In this document: positions 43,020 through 52,323 of the stretch, piece by piece | Layout: every line of letters starts with the position of its first letter | How positions within the stretch are numbered: the first letter of the stretch is position 1 | Source of the DNA: JBBEAM01 sp942491105 | Lineage (GTDB): Bacteria > Pseudomonadota > Alphaproteobacteria > Kiloniellales > DSM-21159 | Length of the DNA stretch: 64,000 nucleotides | Direction: 5' to 3' | NCBI GenBank assembly: GCA_942491105.1 | Contig: CALNZX010000001.1 | Coordinates: 744,001 to 808,000 of the forward strand | The notes under the pieces: model-generated | Told to the model about the DNA's origin: nothing | Database searches by the model: none | What the model saw: the letters and a program-made list of their open reading frames with translations, nothing else | Translations under genes and position numbers: made by a program

Positions 43020-43799
43020 TTACTGTTCCTCCGGCAGCAGAATCGTCGGCTTCACGAAGACGATGAGATTCCGCTTTGCGTCCTGATGTACGCGCCCCGC
43101 GAAGAAGGACTTCAAAATGGGAATTTCGCCGATGAAGGGCAGCTCGTTGGCGTCCTGATAATCCGCCTCGTTCAGGCTGCCGGTGACGACCGAACGATTG
43201 AGCGAATCGGCTTTGGGCGCGGTGAGCGTGCGGATACTCCCTAGCTGCCCCAGCTCACCCAGGGCGATGTTCAATTCCCTTTGGCTGAGCGATTGCGAAA
43301 AATCCGGCGCGTCGAGCTCGATGTGATTGTCCTGATTGAGAAAAACGATGCTGGGAGCCCCAAGCCGTGGCGTCGAGCTCTTTTCCACGACGCTCGGACT
43401 CAAGGCGATGAACAGGGCACCGTCGCCGGCCCGATAGGCGTTGCCCACCCGGTTCGCCTCATCGTATCTGGCATCATCCACGTTAAAGTCGAAGTCGGTG
43501 CCGATGCGTTCGAAGAAATTGTCGCTGACCGTGACGAAACGCACATCGACGGTCACCGAAAGATCGGCCATGCCGGCAACGCCCAGATACAGCTGCGATA
43601 TCTCGTCGCTGCCGCCATCCCCAAAGACGAGCAGCAAGCGATCCAACGCGCGCTGCACGGCGCTGTCCTTTTCGGGCGCGGCTGGGCTAATAGCGGAACC
43701 GCCGCCGTCGGTACCGCGGCCGCCGTCGGCGAAAGCAACGCCCAGGATCAGGCCAAGACAAAGCAGCCCTGCCGCGAAGCTCGTCAATATTTTCTGCAT
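43020..43799 (-). CDS. Short secretin-like exported protein, first of a tandem pair
   Basis: A 259-residue protein starting at the ATG at 43799, which has GGGGAGG eight bases upstream; an ATG at 43832 adds unlikely residues. The signal peptide is MQKILTSFAAGLLCLGLILGVAFA, followed by Gly/Asp-rich sequence. VTVDVRFVTVSDNFFERIGTDFDF and LPFIGEIPILKSFF with NLIVFVKPTIL are secretin-like. Shared blocks with the neighbour (NRVGNAYRAGDGALFIALSP, NQDNHIELD) show they are paralogues. No pilotin, ATPase or pseudopilin gene is nearby. Confidence 0.8.
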   Translation of the reverse strand: MQKILTSFAAGLLCLGLILGVAFADGGRGTDGGGSAISPAAPEKDSAVQRALDRLLLVFGDGGSDEISQLYLGVAGMADLSVTVDVRFVTVSDNFFERIGTDFDFNVDDARYDEANRVGNAYRAGDGALFIALSPSVVEKSSTPRLGAPSIVFLNQDNHIELDAPDFSQSLSQRELNIALGELGQLGSIRTLTAPKADSLNRSVVTGSLNEADYQDANELPFIGEIPILKSFFAGRVHQDAKRNLIVFVKPTILLPEEQ

Positions 43800-43868
43800 T
43801 AGCATCGCCTCCCCGGTAACACCGTACCGCAAGAAGGCAAAAAGGGCGAGCCGCTAACCCCTTGCCGC

Positions 43869-44321
43869 TCAGGAAGCCTTGTTCTGCCAGCGGCCGCTGT
43901 CGTCCTGCTGCCAGTAGCTGAGTTCGGCGCCGCTGTCCTTGTAGGCCTTCCACTGGGCACGGGCCGCGGCCACGGCCTGCTCGTCGCGGCCGTCGAACAA
44001 CAGGAAGCATCGCTCGAAAGCCGCCATATCCTGGCATTCGGCGCCATCTGTCAGGAACAGATACTTGGCACCGTTGGGATTCTCCGTGCCCGTGGTCAGC
44101 CAGATCGGCTGGCGTTCGGCAAAGCCGTCCTTGGCCGAGCCGTGGGGCAGGAACCCCCGGTCGTTATAGGTCCACAACAAGCCCGTCAGAGCCTCGACCC
44201 GTTCCTCGCTCTGGGCCATCACCACGGCGCGCGCGCCGGCCTCCAGGGTTTTTTCCAGCAGAACCGGAAGAACCTTTTCGAGCGGCGCTCGCGTCAGGTG
44301 ATAGAAGCGGATTTCCGGCAC
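43869..44321 (-). CDS. holC: DNA polymerase III chi subunit
   Basis: HolC links the clamp-loader complex to SSB. The 150-residue protein has the family start EIRFYHLTRAPLEKVLPVLLEKTLEAGARAVV, WTYNDRGFLPHG and the AKYLFLTDGAE stretch. Alphaproteobacterial HolC often lies next to pepA, as here: it begins 5 bases after the pepA stop, so both are in one transcription unit. Confidence 0.94.
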   Translation of the reverse strand: MPEIRFYHLTRAPLEKVLPVLLEKTLEAGARAVVMAQSEERVEALTGLLWTYNDRGFLPHGSAKDGFAERQPIWLTTGTENPNGAKYLFLTDGAECQDMAAFERCFLLFDGRDEQAVAAARAQWKAYKDSGAELSYWQQDDSGRWQNKAS

Positions 44322-44326
44322 GCGCC

Positions 44327-45832
44327 CTACTTGCTTTCGTGGTTGTCCTTGATCCAGCGGTCGAGCAGCCGCACACCGAAGGCAGTCGCGCCCTTGGGTA
44401 CCGTCGGCCGGTCCTTTTCCGACCAGGTGACGCCGGCGATGTCCAGATGCGCCCAGGGCGTGCCCTTCTGCACGAAGCGCTGCAGGAACTGCGCCGCGGT
44501 GGTCGATCCGGCCCAGCGGTCGCCGATGTTCTTCATATCGGCGGCATCGCTATCGATCATGCGATCGTATTCCTCGCCCATGGGCATCCGCCACAGGGGC
44601 TCGCTGACCTCCTTACCGGCGGCGGTCAGCTGCGCGGACAAATCGTCGTTGTTGGAAAACAGACCCGCCGTGCTGCGGCCAAGCGAAACCATGATCGCAC
44701 CGGTCAGCGTGGCCAAATCGACGATGCTCCTGGGCTTGAACTTCTCCTGCGCGTACCACAGCGCGTCGGCCAGCACCAAGCGGCCCTCGGCGTCGGTGTT
44801 CAGCACCTCGATGGTCTGCCCGGATGCCGAGGTGACGATATCCCCGGGGCGCTGGGCATTGCCATCGGGCATGTTCTCGACCAGCCCGCAGATGCCAACC
44901 ACATTGACCTTGGCCTTGCGTCCGGCCAAGGCCGCCATCAGCCCCAGAACCACGCCCGCGCCGCCCATGTCCCACTTCATATCGCCCATCCCGGCGGCCG
45001 GCTTGATGGAGATCCCGCCGGTATCGAAGGTGACGCCCTTGCCGACAATGGCGAGCGGTTGAGTCTTGCCTTTCACCTTCGCGCCCAGGCCGTCCCAGCG
45101 CATGACCAGCAGCTGGGATTCCCGGATGGAACCCTGGCCGACACCCAGCAGAGCGCCCATGCCAAGCTTCTGCATTTCCTTCTCGCCCAGGGCTTGAACC
45201 TTGACACCAAGTTTTTCTAATTTCTTAGCTTCTTGAACGAAGCTCTTGGGATATATGACGTTTGCTGGTTCTGATACGATGTCGCGCGTGGCAAAAACGC
45301 CGGCAGCGATCTTTTCCAGGGGCTCGAAGAAGCGCTTGGCTCCGGCCGCCTTCTCGATGCCGATCGTCAGCTTTTTCAGAGTCGGTTTTTTCTCTGCTTT
45401 TTCCGTCGTGCGGTACTTGTCGAAGCGATAGGCGCGCAGCTGCGCGCCGAAGCCGAGATAGGCGCCGGCCTCGTCGACCCCGGGCCCGCCCGCGAAGGTC
45501 GAGGCCAGCACGGTGGCCTCGGTTTCGCCCAGCGCGTTCAGCTTGGCGCAGAGGCCGCCGCCGAGATCTTCCAGGTGGCGCGCGGTCAGCTCCGAGGGCT
45601 TACCGAGACCGGCCAGCAGCACGCGGCTGTTCGGCAGCCCGCCCGGCGCCGTCACCTCGAGAATGTCCCCCCGCTTGCCCGCGGAGCGCGCATGCGACAG
45701 CGCGCGCGCCAAGGCTCCACCGGCCGCCTTGTCGAGGTCCTTCGCGGCGGGAGACAGTTTCCCGCCTTCGCCGACGCCGACGATCACGGCACCGCTCTTG
45801 GGCAATTTCTCGGTCACAAAACTGATGCGCAT
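44327..45832 (-). CDS. pepA: Leucyl aminopeptidase (M17 family)
   Basis: PepA removes N-terminal residues from peptides in the cytoplasm and in E. coli also binds DNA. The 501-residue protein has the M17 signature NTDAEGRLVLADAL. The metal and bicarbonate site region is also present (VGKGVTFDTGGISIKPAAGMGDMKWDMGGA). The N-terminal macro-like half is normal. It heads the holC unit and is divergent from lptD. In many relatives lptF and lptG come between pepA and lptD, but not here. Confidence 0.96.
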   Translation of the reverse strand: MRISFVTEKLPKSGAVIVGVGEGGKLSPAAKDLDKAAGGALARALSHARSAGKRGDILEVTAPGGLPNSRVLLAGLGKPSELTARHLEDLGGGLCAKLNALGETEATVLASTFAGGPGVDEAGAYLGFGAQLRAYRFDKYRTTEKAEKKPTLKKLTIGIEKAAGAKRFFEPLEKIAAGVFATRDIVSEPANVIYPKSFVQEAKKLEKLGVKVQALGEKEMQKLGMGALLGVGQGSIRESQLLVMRWDGLGAKVKGKTQPLAIVGKGVTFDTGGISIKPAAGMGDMKWDMGGAGVVLGLMAALAGRKAKVNVVGICGLVENMPDGNAQRPGDIVTSASGQTIEVLNTDAEGRLVLADALWYAQEKFKPRSIVDLATLTGAIMVSLGRSTAGLFSNNDDLSAQLTAAGKEVSEPLWRMPMGEEYDRMIDSDAADMKNIGDRWAGSTTAAQFLQRFVQKGTPWAHLDIAGVTWSEKDRPTVPKGATAFGVRLLDRWIKDNHESK

Positions 45833-46141
45833 GGAATGGCTCTCCGCTGTTCATGTATCGGGCGCGGCGCCCATCCTAGGCGCGCGCGAAGCTGCTCGCG
45901 GCAGTTAGACGCCGCTGCCGCACAGTGTCAATGGGCGCCGGCCAGGAGAAGCGCCCGCGGAAACTCAAACAAATCAATGCAAGAAATATCGAAGTAAAAG
46001 TCATACAGGCTGGACGGATTCCTTGGCTTACGTGTATTCCTCTCTACTCAGGAACAGGACTCCAGAGAATGATCACGTGGTTCGATGCTGCTTCGCGGCA
46101 CTGATCTGGAGCCCACGAAAGAAGGAGCTCGGTAGGGGGGA
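45833..46141. other. Divergent region between pepA and lptD without lptF or lptG
   Basis: These 309 bases hold no gene or recognisable remnant of lptF or lptG. The stretch 45965-46025 is AT-leaning and may carry promoters. A GGGGGG run at 46133-46139 serves as the lptD ribosome site. A short frame at 46069-46104 (11 codons) lacks support. Confidence 0.6.
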
Positions 46142-48388
46142 ATGCCGGGGGGAACACAAGCCAAGGTCTCTACGGGCGAAACCGTGGCGCGCGCGCTGCG
46201 GCGAGCGGCCTTGCTGCTTGCCGTGGTTCTCAGCGTCCTGGTCTTCCAGACACCCCGCCTGTGGGCCGCGGAATCGATCGTCTCCCCAGAGCAGCTGCCC
46301 AGCGGCGAACAGCCGGCGCTGATCTCCGCGGACAGCATCACCTACGATCAAAACCTGGGCGTGGTCACCGCCAACGGCGCAGTCGAGGTTGCACAGGGCG
46401 AGTACACGGTCCTCGCCGATACCATTTCCTACAATCTGCGCAGCGGCATCGTGACCGCGTCGGGCAACGTCTCGCTGGTCGGGCCGCGCGGCGATGTCGT
46501 CTTCTCCAACTACCTGGAGCTAAAAGACAACCTGCGCGAAGGCTTTATCCGGGATATCCGCGTGCTGCTGGCCGACGACTCCCGCATCGCGGCCGCCAGC
46601 GGAACCCGCAGCGCGGGCACCCGCACGATTTTCAACAAGGCCGTCTTCAGTCCCTGCCCGCTTTGCCCCGAGGATCCAACCCGCGCGCCGCTGTGGCAGC
46701 TCAAGGCCGAGCGGGTGATCCACGATCAGGACGAGGAGACCATCGCGTATCACAACGCCTGGATGGAAATTTACGGCGTCCCGGTCTTCTACACCCCTTA
46801 CTTCGAGCATCCCGATCCTTCCGTCGAGCGGAAGTCGGGCTTCCTGTCCCCCTCCTTCGGCGTCTCGGACCGCCTGGGCTGGTCGGTTGCCGCGCCCTAT
46901 TACTGGACCCTGTCCCCGAACGAGGATTTCACCTTCACCCCCTGGATCACCACCAAGCAGAACGTCCAGCTCGCCGGCGAGTATCGGCGCCTCTTCGAGA
47001 ACGGTTTCCTTGCCCTGCAGGCCAGCGCGACCGTCGCCGACCGCGAGGACAAGGACAACGGCAACGTCGATCACGATGTCTTCCGGGGGCATATCGACGC
47101 CCAGGGAGAGTTCGATCTCGACGAAACCTGGCGCGCCGGCTTCGACATCAACGCCGCCTCGGACGATACCTACCTGCGCGCCTACGATATCGACAGCGCC
47201 TCGCGCTTGACGTCGCGGGCCTATCTGGAAGGCTTCAGGGGGCGGACCTACGCCTCGGTCGAAAGCTTCGCCTATCAGACCTTCCGTCAGGGCGAGGAGA
47301 ACGACGAACTGCCGGTTATCGCGCCGATCGCCAACTACAACTTCGTCGGTGAGCCGATGTCGAACGGCAGCAAGTTCTCGGCCGACGCCAGCTTCATGAA
47401 CCTGTTCCGCGCCGACGGACGCGATGTGCGGCGGATGTCGGCCAACATCAGTTGGGATCTGCCCTATACCACCCCCGGCGGCCATGTCTTCAAGGTCACG
47501 GCGGGTGTGCAGGGCGACGCCTACTGGACCCACGGCGTCGATCCGGATTCCGATTCCTTCGATCCCCCGAACCCCCAGGGCGAGGATTTCGCGGGGCGGC
47601 TGTTCCCCTATCTCGCGATGCAGTGGCGCTACCCGCTGATCTCCCACCACGAAACCTTCTATCAAACGATCGAGCCGATCGCGCAGATCGTGCTGGCGCC
47701 GGACGGCGGTAACTCCGGGGATATCCCCAACGAGGACTCCCTGGATTTCGAGTTCGACGACACCAATCTGTTTTCGATCAACCGCTTCCCCGGCGTCGAC
47801 CGGGTCAGCCCGGGGCAGCGCTTCGATTACGGCTTGAAGTGGACCTATGGCGGGTACGACGGCGGCTATGCCGAGGTTTTCCTGGGTCAGTCCTTCCGCC
47901 TTGCCGAGGCGGATGTCTTCAACGACCGCACCGGCGTGCGCGATAACTTCTCCGACATCGTCGGCCGCACGGTGATCCGGCCGATCGAAGATCTGGACCT
48001 GTCCTGGCGCTTCCGCCTGGACAGCGACGACTTCGTGGTGCGGCGCAACGAGGTGGTGCTCGATACCGGGCCGGAGGCACTGAACGTGCAGCTCGGCTAC
48101 AGCTTCATCGACGGCGGGGTGCAAGCCGATTTCCCCGACGACCGGCACGAGCTGATCGGCCAGATCAACAGCCAGTTCACGGAATACTGGTCGGGCTTCG
48201 TGCAGCACCGTCACGATCTGGAAAAGGGCCGGGAGCTGGCGACCAGCGTCGGACTGACCTATGAGAACGAATGCTGCACCGTCGCCACGATCTACGAGCG
48301 CAGCAACTACGACGATCGCGAGATCGAGCCCGACGAAAGCATCTTCTTCCAGGTCTCCTTCAAGCACCTCGGCTCCTTCAGCAACTAG
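46142..48388 (+). CDS. lptD: LPS-assembly outer membrane protein LptD
   Basis: LptD inserts lipopolysaccharide into the outer leaflet. The 748-residue protein has a signal peptide (residues 16-41 hydrophobic, ending in LWA), an OstA-like jellyroll domain with SADSITYDQNLGVVTANGAVEV, and a large C-terminal barrel. The CPLCPED pair at about residue 174 may supply a disulfide. The ATG at 46142 is preceded by a run of six G. It is the first gene of lptD-surA-pdxA-rsmA. Confidence 0.95.
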   Translation: MPGGTQAKVSTGETVARALRRAALLLAVVLSVLVFQTPRLWAAESIVSPEQLPSGEQPALISADSITYDQNLGVVTANGAVEVAQGEYTVLADTISYNLRSGIVTASGNVSLVGPRGDVVFSNYLELKDNLREGFIRDIRVLLADDSRIAAASGTRSAGTRTIFNKAVFSPCPLCPEDPTRAPLWQLKAERVIHDQDEETIAYHNAWMEIYGVPVFYTPYFEHPDPSVERKSGFLSPSFGVSDRLGWSVAAPYYWTLSPNEDFTFTPWITTKQNVQLAGEYRRLFENGFLALQASATVADREDKDNGNVDHDVFRGHIDAQGEFDLDETWRAGFDINAASDDTYLRAYDIDSASRLTSRAYLEGFRGRTYASVESFAYQTFRQGEENDELPVIAPIANYNFVGEPMSNGSKFSADASFMNLFRADGRDVRRMSANISWDLPYTTPGGHVFKVTAGVQGDAYWTHGVDPDSDSFDPPNPQGEDFAGRLFPYLAMQWRYPLISHHETFYQTIEPIAQIVLAPDGGNSGDIPNEDSLDFEFDDTNLFSINRFPGVDRVSPGQRFDYGLKWTYGGYDGGYAEVFLGQSFRLAEADVFNDRTGVRDNFSDIVGRTVIRPIEDLDLSWRFRLDSDDFVVRRNEVVLDTGPEALNVQLGYSFIDGGVQADFPDDRHELIGQINSQFTEYWSGFVQHRHDLEKGRELATSVGLTYENECCTVATIYERSNYDDREIEPDESIFFQVSFKHLGSFSN

Positions 48389-48550
48389 CCGGCCGCGATC
48401 TGGCCCGGCCGCCCTGCAAATGCCTTGTTTCCATGCGTTGTTTCGTCGAGGGCGAGCAACTATAGTGCGCCCGACGCGCGCCGCTTCCTTCAGGATCGCG
48501 GGAAAAGACGCTATATCGGAAGCCTTCCGCAGGGACGCAGTAACAGGCAC

Positions 48551-49804
48551 ATGTCACTGAGAATCAGACCTTTGATCGCCGCCTGCAGCTTTGCGCTGCT
48601 CGCCGGCTTTCTGCCCCAGCATGCCAGCGCGCAATCGGAAACGCTGCGGCCGGCCGCGGTCGTCAACGACGAGGTGATTTCGATCCTCGATCTCTCGATG
48701 CGGCTGCGTATCGCGATCGTTGCCTCGGGCCTTCCCGATTCCTCGGAAACCCGCAACCGGCTCAGCGCCACGGTGCTGCGCAACCTGATCGACGAGCGCC
48801 TGCAGATGCAGGAAGCCAACCGCCTGGAAGTCGAGGTTCCCGAAGGCGATATCGAGGCGGCCTTGAGCGAAGTGGCAAGACGCAACGAGATGGAAACGGG
48901 CCAGTTCGTCGAGATGCTCAAGCGCAACGGCATCTTGCCGACCTCCCTGCGCGAGCAGCTTCTCGCGCAGCTTGCCTGGAACCGGGTGGTCAATCTGCGC
49001 CTGCGGCCGGAAGTGGACATTAGCCCGCTCGACATCGATGCGGCCATCGAGCGCCTGCGGGCCAATGCCGGCAAGCCGGAACGCCGGGTGGCGGAGATTG
49101 TTCTCGCGGTCGATAGCCCCTCGGAGGAAAGCCTGGTCCAGGCCAACGCCGAGCGCCTGATGCAGGAAATCCAGCAAGGCGGAAACTTCAGCGCCCTGGC
49201 GCAGCAGTTCTCCCAGTCGCCGACCGCCGCGGTCGGCGGCGACCTCGGCTGGATACAGGAAGGCGAACTGCCCGAGGAGATCGAAACCACGATCGCGCAG
49301 ATGCAGCCTGGCACGATTCGCGGCCCAATCCGCACCATTGGCGGGTTCTACATCGTTGCCCTGATCGACAAACGGACCGCCGCTTTCGGCGGCAGGGAAG
49401 TCTGGGGACTGGTGCGCATTGCCTTTCCAGTGGATAACGACGAGATGGACGAGGCTATCCGCAGCGATGCCCAGGCGATTTCCGAACAGATCACCGGCTG
49501 CGAGGACGCCAAGTCCATTGCCGATGAGCTGGGCGTCGGCGGCCAAGCGGACCTGGGCGAGATGGCCGTGAGCCGCTTGCCCGAGGACGTGCGGCAGGCG
49601 CTGGTGGGACTGCCGCTGCAGCAGGCCAGCGCGCCGCTGAAAGTCACCGGCGGTTACTCGATCTTCGTCGTCTGCAGCCGTAACGAGGACGGTGTCGACC
49701 GGCGCGAGATCGAGCAAGACCTGGAACGCGAGCGGCTCGAGCGTTTAGCCCGCCGCTACATGCGCGATCTGCGCCGCCAGGCGAACGTCGACATTCGTCT
49801 CTGA
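48551..49804 (+). CDS. surA: Periplasmic chaperone/peptidyl-prolyl isomerase SurA
   Basis: SurA escorts outer membrane proteins, including LptD, through the periplasm. From the ATG at 48551 the 417-residue protein has a signal peptide (SFALLAGFLPQHASA), a SurA_N domain (VVNDEVISILDLSMRLRIA) and a parvulin-type PPIase domain (RVAEIVLAVDS through GGDLGWIQEGELPEEIE). A more degenerate second parvulin-like segment contains two cysteines (ITGCEDA, VVCSRNE). Its gene follows lptD by 162 bases and precedes pdxA by 8. Confidence 0.95.
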   Translation: MSLRIRPLIAACSFALLAGFLPQHASAQSETLRPAAVVNDEVISILDLSMRLRIAIVASGLPDSSETRNRLSATVLRNLIDERLQMQEANRLEVEVPEGDIEAALSEVARRNEMETGQFVEMLKRNGILPTSLREQLLAQLAWNRVVNLRLRPEVDISPLDIDAAIERLRANAGKPERRVAEIVLAVDSPSEESLVQANAERLMQEIQQGGNFSALAQQFSQSPTAAVGGDLGWIQEGELPEEIETTIAQMQPGTIRGPIRTIGGFYIVALIDKRTAAFGGREVWGLVRIAFPVDNDEMDEAIRSDAQAISEQITGCEDAKSIADELGVGGQADLGEMAVSRLPEDVRQALVGLPLQQASAPLKVTGGYSIFVVCSRNEDGVDRREIEQDLERERLERLARRYMRDLRRQANVDIRL

Positions 49805-49812
49805 CCTCGGCC

Positions 49813-50847
49813 ATGGCGGCAGAGGACACCGCTTCGAAAGCTCTTCCGCTGGCGCTGACCATGGGCGAGCCCGCTGGGATCGGTGGGGAGATCGCGCTGC
49901 GGGCCTGGAATCTTCTGCGCAAGGATCCGGCCGCGCCTGCCTTCTTTCTGATCGACGATCCGCGGCGCTTGCGCGAGCTGACGCAGGGAACCGCATTACC
50001 TGCGGAGTTCATCGAAATCGAAAGCCCCGAGGAAACCCAGCGCCATTTCTCCAGCAAGCTGCCGGTGCTCCCTCTCGCCCTGCCCGAAGCGGTCGCTCCA
50101 GGCCTGCCGAGCACAGCCAATGCCTCCGCCGTGATCGGTGCCATAGAGCGCGCCGTGCAGCTCGTTCAGGCCGGCCTGGCCGGCGCCCTGGTGACCAACC
50201 CGATCCATAAGCAAACGCTCTACCGCGCCGGCTTCGACTTCCCGGGACACACCGAATATCTTGCCCATCTGGCCGGCGGCACGGTGGAGCCGGTGATGCT
50301 GCTGCTCTGTCCCGAGCTCAAGGTGGTCCCCGTTACCGTGCACCTGCCGCTCGGCCGGGTCGCGGGGGCCCTGTCCAGCGCCGCCATCGTGCACGCCGGG
50401 CGCGTTCTGGCGGCGGCGCTGCGGCGCGACTTCGCGGTCCCCGAGCCGCGCCTCGCCGTGGCGGCTCTCAACCCGCACGCCGGCGAAAGCGGCGCCCTGG
50501 GCCGGGAGGAGATCGAGATCATCGCGCCCGCCGTCGCAACCCTGCGCGCCGAGGGCCTGGCCGTCAGCGACCCCGCCCCCGCCGATACGCTGTTCCACGC
50601 CGAAGCGCGGCGGCGTTACGATGCCGTGCTCTGCATGTATCATGACCAGGCGCTGCTGCCGCTCAAGACCATCGATTTCCATAACGGCGTCAACGCGACG
50701 CTCGGCCTGCCCTTCATCCGGACCTCGCCGGATCACGGCACCGCCTTCGACATCGCCGGAAAGGGCGTGGCCGACGCGCGCAGCCTGATCGCCGCGATCC
50801 GCACCGCCGGCGCAATGGCGGCCCGGCGGCGGGCAGCGGATGTCTGA
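49813..50847 (+). CDS. pdxA: 4-hydroxythreonine-4-phosphate dehydrogenase
   Basis: PdxA oxidises 4-phosphohydroxy-threonine in pyridoxal phosphate synthesis. The 344-residue protein has TMGEPAGIGGEIA at the start, TNPIHKQTLYRAGFDFPGHTEYLA and the metal-binding region YHDQALLPLKTIDFHNGVNATLGLPFIRTSPDHGTAFD. Length is normal. The rsmA start overlaps its end by 8 bases, so they are coupled. The surA-pdxA-rsmA order is the standard one. Confidence 0.96.
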   Translation: MAAEDTASKALPLALTMGEPAGIGGEIALRAWNLLRKDPAAPAFFLIDDPRRLRELTQGTALPAEFIEIESPEETQRHFSSKLPVLPLALPEAVAPGLPSTANASAVIGAIERAVQLVQAGLAGALVTNPIHKQTLYRAGFDFPGHTEYLAHLAGGTVEPVMLLLCPELKVVPVTVHLPLGRVAGALSSAAIVHAGRVLAAALRRDFAVPEPRLAVAALNPHAGESGALGREEIEIIAPAVATLRAEGLAVSDPAPADTLFHAEARRRYDAVLCMYHDQALLPLKTIDFHNGVNATLGLPFIRTSPDHGTAFDIAGKGVADARSLIAAIRTAGAMAARRRAADV

Positions 50848-51679
50848 CACGCTTCCGCCCCTGCGCGAGGTCATCGCCCGGCACGATCTCTTCGCCCGGC
50901 GCTCCCTGGGCCAGCATTTTCTGTTCGACCTCAATCTGACCCGCAAGATCGCGCGCGCCGCCGGCGACCTCGGCCAGGGCAGCGTGATCGAAATCGGCCC
51001 CGGCCCCGGCGGGCTGACCCGGGCCTTGCTGATGGAAGGCGCCGGTCGGGTCATCGCGGTGGAAAAGGACGCACGCTGCCTCGCCGCACTGGCGGAGATC
51101 GCCGAAGCCTATCCTGGCCGCCTGGAAATCCTGGAAGCCGACGCCCTGGAGATCGACTGCTCCACGCTCGGATGCGCGCCACGGCGCATCGTCGCCAACC
51201 TGCCCTACAATATCTCGACCGAGCTGACCCTGGGCTGGCTGCGCGCGCTCTACGCCGATCCACGGGCCTACGCAGGCCTGACCCTGATGTACCAGAAGGA
51301 GGTGGCCGAGCGCCTGACCGCAGCGCCGCGCAGCAAGGCCTACGGGCGGCTGACGATCATTACGCAGTGGCTCTGCGAGGTGGCGATCCTGTTCGATATC
51401 CCGCCCGGCGCCTTTACGCCGCCGCCCAAGGTGACCTCCTCGGTGGTCGGCATGCGCCCACGCGCGCAGCCGCTGGCCGAGGCTTCTTTTCAAGCCATGG
51501 AGCGGGTTACCGCCGCCGCCTTCGGGCAGCGCCGCAAGATGCTGCGACAGAGTCTGAAGTCTCTCGGCGTACCGCCGCTGCCGCTGCTCGAAGCCGCGGG
51601 CATTCCAGAAACCGCGCGGGCCGAAGAGCTATCCGTAGAGGAGTTCGCGGCGCTGGCCCGGAACTTCGCCAAGGCCTAA
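50840..51679 (+). CDS. rsmA: 16S rRNA dimethyladenosine transferase
   Basis: RsmA (KsgA) dimethylates two adjacent adenosines near the 3' end of 16S rRNA. The 279-residue protein has RRSLGQHFLFDLNLTRKI, the SAM site IEIGPGPGGLTRALL and the catalytic NLPYNISTELTLGWL motif, plus the C-terminal VRVAFGQRRKMLRQSLK-type segment. It overlaps pdxA by 8 bases. Its stop overlaps that of convergent gmk. Confidence 0.97.
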   Translation: MSDTLPPLREVIARHDLFARRSLGQHFLFDLNLTRKIARAAGDLGQGSVIEIGPGPGGLTRALLMEGAGRVIAVEKDARCLAALAEIAEAYPGRLEILEADALEIDCSTLGCAPRRIVANLPYNISTELTLGWLRALYADPRAYAGLTLMYQKEVAERLTAAPRSKAYGRLTIITQWLCEVAILFDIPPGAFTPPPKVTSSVVGMRPRAQPLAEASFQAMERVTAAAFGQRRKMLRQSLKSLGVPPLPLLEAAGIPETARAEELSVEEFAALARNFAKA

Positions 51680-52323
51680 TCCTCGGGCGCGAGATCCCGG
51701 ATAAAATCGCTGAGGTTGGTCTGGCGCTCGCGCTTCATGCGCTCGGCCCGCAGGATCGCCTCGACGTCGGCGATGCAGCGCTCCAGGTCCCGGTTGACGA
51801 CCACGTAGTCGTATTCCTGCCAGTGGCTCATCTCGCTGGCCGCTTTCGCCATGCGGCCCTCGACGACTTCCTTGCTGTCCTGGGCGCGGGTATAGAGCCG
51901 GCGCTCCAGCTCGTCATGGCTGGGCGGCAGAATGAACACCCGCACCAGATCCTTGGGCATGGCCTCGGCGACCTGCTGGCTACCCTGCCAGTCGATATCG
52001 AAGAGCACGTCCTTGCCTTCGGAGAGCGCGGCCTCGACCGGCGCGCGCGGCGTGCCGTAGGCGTTGCCGAAAACCCGGGCATGCTCCAGGAACTCCCCCT
52101 CCTTGACCATGCGCTCGAACTCTTCGGGTCGCTTGAAGAAGTAATGCACCCCCTCGAGCTCATTGGGCCGCATCGGCCGCGTGGTCGCCGAAACCGATAG
52201 ACTGAGATTGGCATCGCGCTCCAGCAGCGCGCGGGAGATCGTGGTCTTGCCGGCGCCAGAGGGCGAGGACAGCACCAGCATCAGCCCACGGCGATGGATG
52301 GTCGGCGGAGTCGTCTTACTCAA
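51676..52323 (-). CDS. gmk: Guanylate kinase
   Basis: Gmk phosphorylates GMP to GDP. The protein has the P-loop LVLSSPSGAGKTTISR and the GMP-binding segment SVSATTRPMRPNELEGVHYFF. From a TTG at 52323, overlapping the yicC stop by 8 bases, it is 215 residues, the usual length. A downstream ATG at 52281 would give 201. The farther ATG at 52377 lies well within yicC and is unlikely. Confidence 0.95.
   Translation of the reverse strand: MSKTTPPTIHRRGLMLVLSSPSGAGKTTISRALLERDANLSLSVSATTRPMRPNELEGVHYFFKRPEEFERMVKEGEFLEHARVFGNAYGTPRAPVEAALSEGKDVLFDIDWQGSQQVAEAMPKDLVRVFILPPSHDELERRLYTRAQDSKEVVEGRMAKAASEMSHWQEYDYVVVNRDLERCIADVEAILRAERMKRERQTNLSDFIRDLAPED

Noticed and set aside
46520..48550. 676-codon minus-strand frame opposite lptD
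   Set aside because: Antisense shadow; the composition is unlike a protein and no ribosome site precedes it.
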